From: an uncultured Alphaproteobacteria bacterium
GTDB lineage: Bacteria; Pseudomonadota; Alphaproteobacteria; MPNO01; UBA2964
Assembly (NCBI GenBank): GCA_943787225.1
Contig: CALSLP010000001.1
Coordinates: 966,964-1,030,963, forward strand
Direction of reading: 5' to 3'
Length of the DNA stretch: 64,000 nt
The position numbers and the translations under genes were made by a program. The notes below the pieces were generated by a model. It was given only the letters and a program-made list of their open reading frames with translations, had not been told where the DNA came from and did no database searches. Positions 58,327-64,000 of the stretch are shown piece after piece; within the stretch, counting starts at the first letter, position 1; each line of letters opens with the position of its first letter.

Positions 58327-58887
58327 ATGGACTTGATAGAAATTGCAGCGCCAGATTTTGACGTTGATATAACGCTGGCTTATGCGACGTCGGAAAACTT
58401 TACCGGCGAACCGGTATACCAGAACGCGATTTGCTATTTGCACAAAGAAGCTGCCGAAGCGCTGAAGCGAGCGATTGAGGCTGCCGCTCATCTCGGCTAT
58501 CGGTTGCGGATTTTTGATGCGTTCAGACCTTCCGAAGCTCAGTGGGTTCTGTGGAACCATACACCGGACCCTGACTTCCTCGCCGACCCAAGACGAGGCT
58601 CGCCGCATTCCAGAGGTGTGGCCGTCGACCTCAATCTGACCACAGCGGACGGTCAACTGCTCGATATGGGAACCGGATTCGATGCCTTCACGCCTAAATC
58701 GCATCACGGCAATAATAAAATTTCGAAAACTGCGCAACAAAACCGGCTGATCCTTCTTGGATTAATGACCCAGGCGGGATGGGATTTCTATCGCAATGAG
58801 TGGTGGCATTACCAGCTTTTCGATTCGCGAAGCTACCCATTGGTCAGCGACACAGAAATTCCGAAACAAATGATGGCACAAACATAG
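58327..58887 (+). CDS. VanX-type D-alanyl-D-alanine dipeptidase
   Basis: Zinc dipeptidase that hydrolyses D-Ala-D-Ala, used in peptidoglycan recycling or, in resistance clusters, to remove the vancomycin target. 186 residues; zinc ligands in SPHSRGVAVDLNL (SxHxxGxAxD) and EWWHYQLF (ExxH), and the substrate Arg region FDAFRPSEAQ. Start at ATG 58327 (MDLIEIAAP); a TTG 48 bases upstream is in frame. No VanA/VanH in the window, so recycling is more likely. Confidence 0.88.
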   Translation: MDLIEIAAPDFDVDITLAYATSENFTGEPVYQNAICYLHKEAAEALKRAIEAAAHLGYRLRIFDAFRPSEAQWVLWNHTPDPDFLADPRRGSPHSRGVAVDLNLTTADGQLLDMGTGFDAFTPKSHHGNNKISKTAQQNRLILLGLMTQAGWDFYRNEWWHYQLFDSRSYPLVSDTEIPKQMMAQT

Positions 58888-58975
58888 CCCAAGCGGCGGC
58901 GTACAAGACTATCGAATCCTTAATAAAAATCTGTCATAAAAGCGGTGTAAATACGCTTTGGGTTGGTTGGTTAAA

Positions 58976-60030
58976 ATGTTTACTTCCGCAGTTCGCGGTA
59001 AGCGCCCTTTAATTTGGGTGCTCTTTGCCTGTTTTACAGCTCTTGCACCGGCGGGAGTCTTTTGCAGCGGATTCCGCTGTGGTCATCATGTATCACCGGT
59101 TTGGCGAAAGTCAGTATCCATCAACAAATACGACCATCGAACAATTCAGGGCTCACTTACGGAACTGAAAGACGGCAACTATGTCGTTAAACCGGTACCG
59201 GAAATTTTAGCGGCCATCCGGTCCGGCACAGAACTGCCTGACAAGACAGTAGGCATCACCATCGATGATGCATTTTCGTCAGTCTATAAAATTGGCTGGC
59301 CTATGCTCCGCAGAGCCGGACTTCCATTTACGCTCTTTGTCGCCACCGAGCCTCTAGATCGCAAAACATCCGGTTATATGTCCTGGGACCAACTTCGAGA
59401 GCTGCATAAGGCCGGGGTCACAATAGGCAGCCAGACCGCGACCCATCTGCATATGCCGCATGCCACAGACCAACAGAATAAGGTCGATTTAGAAGCCTCA
59501 AATGCCCGTTTTAAGGCGGAGCTGGGTTTCATACCGAAGATCATTGCCTACCCCTATGGGGAATACAGTCTTGCGGTCGGCAAGGTCACGAAGCTGCGGG
59601 GTTTGACGTAGGCTTTGGTCAGCACTCAGGTGCAATTTATAAAGGCTCAGATTTTTTGTATTTGCCGCGCTTCGCCTTCAATGAAGCGTTTGGCGATATA
59701 CAGAGATTCCGCCTCGCCATTCGTGCCTTACCCTTCAAGGTCAGTGATCTAACACCGGCAGACCCCTACCTGAAGAATAAGCAAAACCCGCCACCGTTTG
59801 GCTTCACCGTTGACGGGGAGGCCGTAAAACGCCTGTCGCGCATAGCTTGCTATGCCACACGACAGGGGAAGGTGAACGTCGAAAGATTAGGCGAGCGTCG
59901 CATTGAAGTTCGGGCACCGAAGGCTTTTCCGCCAGGGCGCACACGCATGAACTGCACGTTGCTCGAAAAAAACGGGCGCTGGCGGTGGCTGGGAATGCAG
60001 TATTTGGTTCCGAAACCACAACGCAATTAG
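58976..60030 (+). CDS. secreted polysaccharide deacetylase, at least three frameshifts
   Basis: Carbohydrate-esterase family 4-like protein, N-terminal signal or anchor (IWVLFACFTALAPAGVF). The fold is recovered from several frames: VVIMYHRFGESQYPST (a second frame, 59070-59160), VGITIDDAFSSVYKIGWPML and IAYPYGEYS (first frame), then GFDVGFGQHSGAIY after a break near 59600, and a ~120-residue C-terminal part (YLPRFAFNEAFGDIQRF onward). Breaks near 59065, 59155 and 59598. The TIDD and H-x-H (THLHMPH) motifs are the metal site. Its stop overlaps the end of the Bax gene by four bases. Confidence 0.82.
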
Positions 60031-61097
60031 GCGTCGGGACCGTCTGGTTTTTTCGTCAGGGTCTCGAGCCTGTCGCCCAATTCATCCAAAAGCTTCGTAT
60101 CATCGAATGCCGTAAATTGATTGATCCGAATGAGCTTTTGAATCGCCGCAATATAGTCTTCGCCGCGTTCCGAGTAACGGATAAGGGTCGGAACCAGTTT
60201 CATGCCATCAATCGGTTGATCTACTGATTGACGCATTGCCGCCCGGCGTTTGCGGAACTCTTTGTAATACGGATGGGCATTGAGGTTACGGGCATAGGCT
60301 TTCACGCCATCGAGAAGATGGTCAAAGGCGCGCACTTTGAATTTTTTACCTTCTTCGCGCTTTTTCGGCACCAAGCCCGTGGTACTGCGCCAGGTCCGCT
60401 GACCGAACAAAGCGTTCCCTTCTCTGGCAAATCGCGATGTGCCCCAGCCACTCTCTTCAGCGGATTGCGCCAAGGCCAATGACGGTGGAATTATATCAAC
60501 ATGCTTCAACAGCTGATCAATATCAGTTTTTTCTAGACCATAGTCATCGGCCACTTTTTCGAGAAATTCTTGATCTTTTAGGGTGATCAATTTTCCAGAG
60601 TCTCGTTTTTTCTGGAGCGCTTTAATCTGCGCACGGGTTTGCAGGATCAACTCATTAGCGTGAAGGACCAATGGTAGGGTCATTAACACAAAAACATTTT
60701 TACGATCCGCCGGCTCCCGTAATTTGGGCAAATCCTTGGGAACAGCCGCAACAAAAAATCGCGGCACCTGACGATGGGACCGTACCCCATCCAACCGGTA
60801 TCCGATTTTCTCAAATATATTTTTGAGCTTCGCGGTTGGCGCTATCGAGAAGACGCCGATTGGTTTTGCTGCTGATCGATTCGTAGTGCGACCTTCTTGT
60901 TGCCAATCCGATCCCGTCAATGGCTGGACACCGGCCTGTTCAGAAAGAGATTTTTGTTTGGCTGATTTTTGGGGTGTAGCAGGGGGCTGAGACAGGACCA
61001 ACGCATAAAGGGTCACAACACTAAGTCCGGTAAACACCAAGGCAGCGCGTTCAAAACTTAGAGAGCGCCAGGCACTCGACCATACTATTTTAGACAT
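60027..61097 (-). CDS. Bax-like glucosaminidase domain protein
   Basis: A 356-residue protein with an N-terminal membrane anchor (about residues 17-35), a charged linker, and a C-terminal Bax/FlgJ-type glucosaminidase domain: PPSLALAQSAEESGWGTSRFA with the catalytic Glu, then GNALFGQRTW and YARNLNAHPYYKEFRKRR. Likely cleaves glycan strands of peptidoglycan in the periplasm. Convergent with the deacetylase gene. Confidence 0.85.
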   Translation of the reverse strand: MSKIVWSSAWRSLSFERAALVFTGLSVVTLYALVLSQPPATPQKSAKQKSLSEQAGVQPLTGSDWQQEGRTTNRSAAKPIGVFSIAPTAKLKNIFEKIGYRLDGVRSHRQVPRFFVAAVPKDLPKLREPADRKNVFVLMTLPLVLHANELILQTRAQIKALQKKRDSGKLITLKDQEFLEKVADDYGLEKTDIDQLLKHVDIIPPSLALAQSAEESGWGTSRFAREGNALFGQRTWRSTTGLVPKKREEGKKFKVRAFDHLLDGVKAYARNLNAHPYYKEFRKRRAAMRQSVDQPIDGMKLVPTLIRYSERGEDYIAAIQKLIRINQFTAFDDTKLLDELGDRLETLTKKPDGPDA

Positions 61098-61406
61098 TTT
61101 TTCATCCCTCCAGCGATACCGGTTCCCCCCAACCGGGCGTCAGAAAATTATCTTTTCCAAACTAAACCGAGGTGCCGACCCAGGGTTTGGTTAACGGACC
61201 AATTGATCCGTCCACGGTGAAAAATCGTTTAAGAAAGTATTAAGATCAACCCCGATTTGAACGAGTGATTCGGCAAAACCTGCAAGGTATTGATATGCAC
61301 CACAAGAAGGAGGTCATTCCGTATGCGGAATTATATAAATTTACGAGCAAGTAACGTCAGAGAAACCTAAAACAGAAGTTTTATCGTTAACAGATGAGCC
61401 AACAGG
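61098..61406. other. 309-base intergenic region with a very short ORF
   Basis: Between bax and the UspA gene, which is transcribed toward it. Except for a 15-codon ORF with a perfect-looking ribosome-binding site (61307-61370), no gene, repeat or terminator could be supported. The bax promoter should lie here. Confidence 0.4.
61323..61370 (+). CDS. very short ORF with strong Shine-Dalgarno (15 aa)
   Basis: AAGGAGG at 61307-61313, then nine bases, then ATG encoding MRNYINLRASNVRET and a stop. The strong ribosome-binding site in an otherwise empty gap hints at real translation (leader peptide, or the start of a small DUF1127-like protein broken by another frameshift). No other support. Confidence 0.3.
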   Translation: MRNYINLRASNVRET

Positions 61407-61952
61407 TCAGGTGAGGGCGTCAACCTGCTCCAGACTTAAATTGCCCGGCACCACCGTAATCGGAATAGGAAATTGTCCCGAGAACTTGCCAACGAGGGAC
61501 GCCACTAACGGGCCAGGGCCTTTCTTGCTGGTTCCCGCACCGAGCACCAGAATGCGAATATTGGGTTCTTCCTGAATAAGCTTTTCCAGTTCATCAACCG
61601 GCTTTCCTTCACGCAGATACAAAACAGGCATCGAGCCCGTAAGATCGTTTACGTCGGAGGCGAGCCCCTGCAGAATTCTCTCCGCTTCCTCACGTCGCTC
61701 CTCACGCATCTTTTCACCAACCGCCATCCAATGCTGGAAGTCTGCCGGCTCCATAACATAAAACAACGCGACCCGACCGCCGGTATTTTTGGCGCGCTGA
61801 CAGGCAAAACGCAGAGCAACCTTCATCTCTTCCGTTGCATCAACAACAACCAAAAAAAGACGTTGGTCAGCTCCAGTGGGCAATTCGGGTGCAGACGACA
61901 CGCCCTCCGCAAGGCCCTCAGTATTTTCCGTTTGATTGTCGGAATCAGACAT
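61407..61952 (-). CDS. universal stress protein (UspA) family
   Basis: 181 residues: a charged, disordered-looking N-terminal ~45 residues, then a UspA domain (LFLVVVDATEEMKVALRFAC ... YLREGKPVDELEKLIQ ... ILVLGAGTSKKGPGPLVASL ... PIPITVVPG). The ATP-type loop GxGTSxxGPGPL is visible. It follows the TIGR02186 gene by four bases in a set also containing TauE, a recurring arrangement. Confidence 0.85.
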   Translation of the reverse strand: MSDSDNQTENTEGLAEGVSSAPELPTGADQRLFLVVVDATEEMKVALRFACQRAKNTGGRVALFYVMEPADFQHWMAVGEKMREERREEAERILQGLASDVNDLTGSMPVLYLREGKPVDELEKLIQEEPNIRILVLGAGTSKKGPGPLVASLVGKFSGQFPIPITVVPGNLSLEQVDALT

Positions 61953-61956
61953 CTGT

Positions 61957-62703
61957 CTACGCCTTTCTGAAAACCACGCCGCCCAGCCAACCGGCGAACA
62001 GGGCAATGAGGATCGCCATTATACCGTATATTGCTGAGTGATCATGAGCATAATTATAGATTGCCTCTTCAACACCGGCCTTCTGCACAGAGAGTTTTGT
62101 ACGGCTAACAGAGATCACCTTGCCCGCGCTAAAATGATAAATTTCCGCCGTATACGACCCCGTTGGCACATTCGATGGAAATTTCAAATCTGCCCGAAAC
62201 AGCTTTTCCGACTGAATGAGAACTTTACCCGGTTCGTCGCTATAAAGCGCCTTGCGTTTCTTAAGGTCGATGAGGCCTTTTCTGAAAGTCGATGCCAAAG
62301 CCTCATTTACGGAATCAACAGGCTGCAGGCGCAATCTCTCTGATCCGATCTGCAGTCGTTGAAGGGTCTCTTCAGAAGCGACCTGGTCAAGCGGGCGGGA
62401 GCTGGCAACAAAATTATATCCCGGTACCGCGTCAAAGGTGACCGCTACGCGATTAATCCAGATTCCGGCGACACGTTCTTTACGACGCACAACTGCCGGG
62501 CGTTGCGGGCCCCGCACGACGACAACGACATCACCCTTTTGGTCAACCGCCCCGAACAGCAGCAGATTGGTACCCGTGAAATTGGTCGTGATCTCGATCT
62601 GATTACTCGACAAATCAACAACCAGTGACGATGCCAATGCTGATGCGGGAACAAAAGCCAAGAGCAGACCAAGGGACAGGAGGCGCTTGATCATTTTCAT
62701 CAA
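61957..62703 (-). CDS. TIGR02186-family membrane protein
   Basis: 248 residues with a signal peptide (ASALASS), a periplasmic beta-rich domain (VDLSSNQIEITTNFTGTNLLLFG and onward) and a C-terminal membrane segment (SAIYGIMAILIALFAGWLGGV). Matches the TIGR02186 family of unknown function that accompanies TauE-type permeases in alphaproteobacteria. Start overlaps the end of the permease gene (ATGA type). Confidence 0.82.
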   Translation of the reverse strand: MMKMIKRLLSLGLLLAFVPASALASSLVVDLSSNQIEITTNFTGTNLLLFGAVDQKGDVVVVVRGPQRPAVVRRKERVAGIWINRVAVTFDAVPGYNFVASSRPLDQVASEETLQRLQIGSERLRLQPVDSVNEALASTFRKGLIDLKKRKALYSDEPGKVLIQSEKLFRADLKFPSNVPTGSYTAEIYHFSAGKVISVSRTKLSVQKAGVEEAIYNYAHDHSAIYGIMAILIALFAGWLGGVVFRKA

Positions 62704-63622
62704 TGCCCCCCTGTGACGGCAAACGAGAAGAGATGCGCCGGTGTCACGATAAGATCGAAGCCAACCTTACAGCCAACCGCCAGAACCAAAATGCCAAGCA
62801 ATGCCCGCAGCTGCTCTGATTTTAGCTTCGATCCAAACGCTGTGCCAAACTGCGCCCCGATGACGCTGCTGATAACCAGCACCAAAGCGAGCAGAACATC
62901 AACCGTTTGATTATTCACCGATTGCAGGAATGTCACATTGGCGGTCACAAAGATGATCTGAAACAACGACGTTCCAACAACAACCGATGTCGGCATCCCA
63001 AGCAGGTAGATCATCGCCGGCACCATAATGAACCCGCCACCGACGCCCATTATCGCAGACAAAATGCCAACAAAAATACCGATCGAAAGCGGTAAAAGCG
63101 CGCTGATATATAGCTTCGATCTGCGAAACCGCATCTTAAACGGCAGGCCATGCATCCATGTGTGCTGATGGAGTTTTTTCTTTGGTGCGGGTTGGAGGAA
63201 CGGCTACGGAGCCACGATCTCGCACCCTCGGCCACCATTAACCCGCCGACAACACCCAGAAAGGTGACAAAACACAGCGAGATAACGATGTCGATATAAC
63301 CGAGCGCTCTCAGCTTGGTAAAAATCCAGACGCCAAATGTCGAACCCAAAAATCCACCGATGAGCAAAATAAAGCCCATCTTGAAATCGACATTGCCACG
63401 CCGCCAATGCGCCAAGGCGCCAGACACGGAAGCGGCCACCACCTGATTGGCTTCTGTACCGACGGCAACCGCCGGCGGCACACCGATAAAGATGAGAAGG
63501 GGGGTCATTAAAAACCCGCCACCGACCCCGAACATGCCTGAAAGCATGCCGACACCCCCGCCCAACGCTAAAAGCAGCAGGACATTGATCGACATTTCAG
63601 CGATGGGAAAATAAAGGTCCAT
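62700..63622 (-). CDS. TauE/SafE-type sulfite/anion exporter, two frameshifts
   Basis: Integral membrane protein with two homologous halves. The first carries GMLSGMFGVGGGFLMTPLLIFIGVPPAVAVGTEA and the second GILSAIMGVGGGFIMVPAMIYLLGMPTSVVVGTSL, the classic duplicated motif. In the middle the frame changes twice: after VAEG the correct reading is VRDRGSVAVPPTRTK, then after an A-run near 63183 KLHQHTWMHGLPFK. The 923-base span fits a net one-base loss. Likely exports sulfite or another small anion; substrate uncertain. Confidence 0.88.
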
Positions 63623-63773
63623 CGGCAGCCAAATACACTTTTAATTAGGAACCAAGCATTGGTTCTCGCCATTAGGGGCTGTTTTTTGCGCCTTGCTATT
63701 GAAAACTGCAAGGGAAATCGGGGATTTACCGCAAAAACGTCACCGACGTGGCACACACCACGCCTCTTAAGCC

Positions 63774-64000
63774 CTAATTCTGCAGAAACCCGACGATTTC
63801 GTAGACTTCATCTCGAATTGGTTGGGCGATTTCCCGGGCACGCGCCGCGCCATCAGACAACACACCATCGATATAGTCAGGGTCTGCTGAAAGACGCTGC
63901 ATCTCGGCTCCAATCGGTCCAAGCTTTCTACGGCCACGTCCACGAGCGCTTTTTTAAATTCCGAGAACTGCTGACCGCCGAACTCTTGTTGAACTTGCGA
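63774..64000 (-). CDS. trpS: tryptophanyl-tRNA synthetase, C-terminal end only, one frameshift
   Basis: Start of the gene is off the window. The C-terminus reads GGQQFSEFKKALVDVAVESL, then after a one-base break near 63922 GPIGAEMQRLSADPDYIDGV and REIAQPIRDEVYEIVGFLQN, the expected TrpS end. Identity rests on the C-terminal domain alone. Confidence 0.75.

Noticed and set aside
58327-58887. Vancomycin-resistance-type vanX
   Set aside because: No vanH, vanA or vanR/S-like genes are nearby; in Gram-negative bacteria such dipeptidases are normally used in peptidoglycan recycling.

Overview
The window looks like the chromosome of an alphaproteobacterium. The evidence is conserved gene order: mutM-echA-rpsT-dnaA with dnaN-recF-gyrB behind it, then tsaB-rimI-fur-olsB-plsC-miaB-phoH-ybeY-corC-lnt-HTH-metK-trmB and rimP-nusA-ylxR-infB-rbfA-truB-rpsO-pnp. 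Group markers agree: a RegB-type redox kinase, an Irr-type regulator beside fabA-fabB-fabI, OlsB, and a CtrA-type TTAA-N7-TTAA box. I cannot place it below class. No rRNA, tRNA, CRISPR array, prophage or insertion sequence was recognised.

Layout. 1-6.9 kb: RegB-like kinase (cut by the left edge), an ABC-2 exporter pair, a flavoprotein, a CobD/CbiB-like membrane protein, an ankyrin protein, SCO1/SenC, a YcgN protein and an EamA transporter. 7-9.5 kb: class A PBP and an acetyltransferase. 9.5-16.4 kb: gyrB, recF, dnaN, dnaA (all minus), headed by an AT-rich, repeat-bearing gap that is the best oriC candidate here. 16.4-21.3 kb: rpsT, echA, mutM, ubiE, ubiB. 21.4-30.5 kb: an orphan Bug/TctC binding protein, coaBC-dut-thiF/moeB-dsrE-HDO, a single-domain response regulator, a 2-hydroxyacid dehydrogenase and SH3/membrane proteins. 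30.5-36.3 kb: DUF3501, a two-cluster Fe-S/CCG protein, rubrerythrin and irr (iron/peroxide), then fabI-fabB-fabA. 36.5-46 kb: the transcription/translation cluster. 46-58 kb: metK and envelope/tRNA-modification genes. 58-64 kb: VanX-like dipeptidase, polysaccharide deacetylase, Bax-like glucosaminidase, UspA, TIGR02186, TauE and the trpS C-terminus.

The most interesting items are: a ThiF/MoeB - DsrE - heme-oxygenase-like diiron oxidase cluster in which all six expected metal ligands can be picked out; a structured metK 5' leader with a hairpin abutting the Shine-Dalgarno; a perfect CtrA box and a one-mismatch one before two adjacent genes; AT-rich inverted repeats upstream of dnaA; and a RegB with both known redox signatures a few kb from SCO1/SenC.

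Caution: more than a dozen single-base frameshifts, including in infB, nusA, lnt and tsaB, crowd into 1-5.3 kb and 42-64 kb, while 5.5-42 kb is clean. Because they hit genes that are normally essential, most are probably sequence errors rather than gene decay. The affected genes are annotated across their full span with the break position given.
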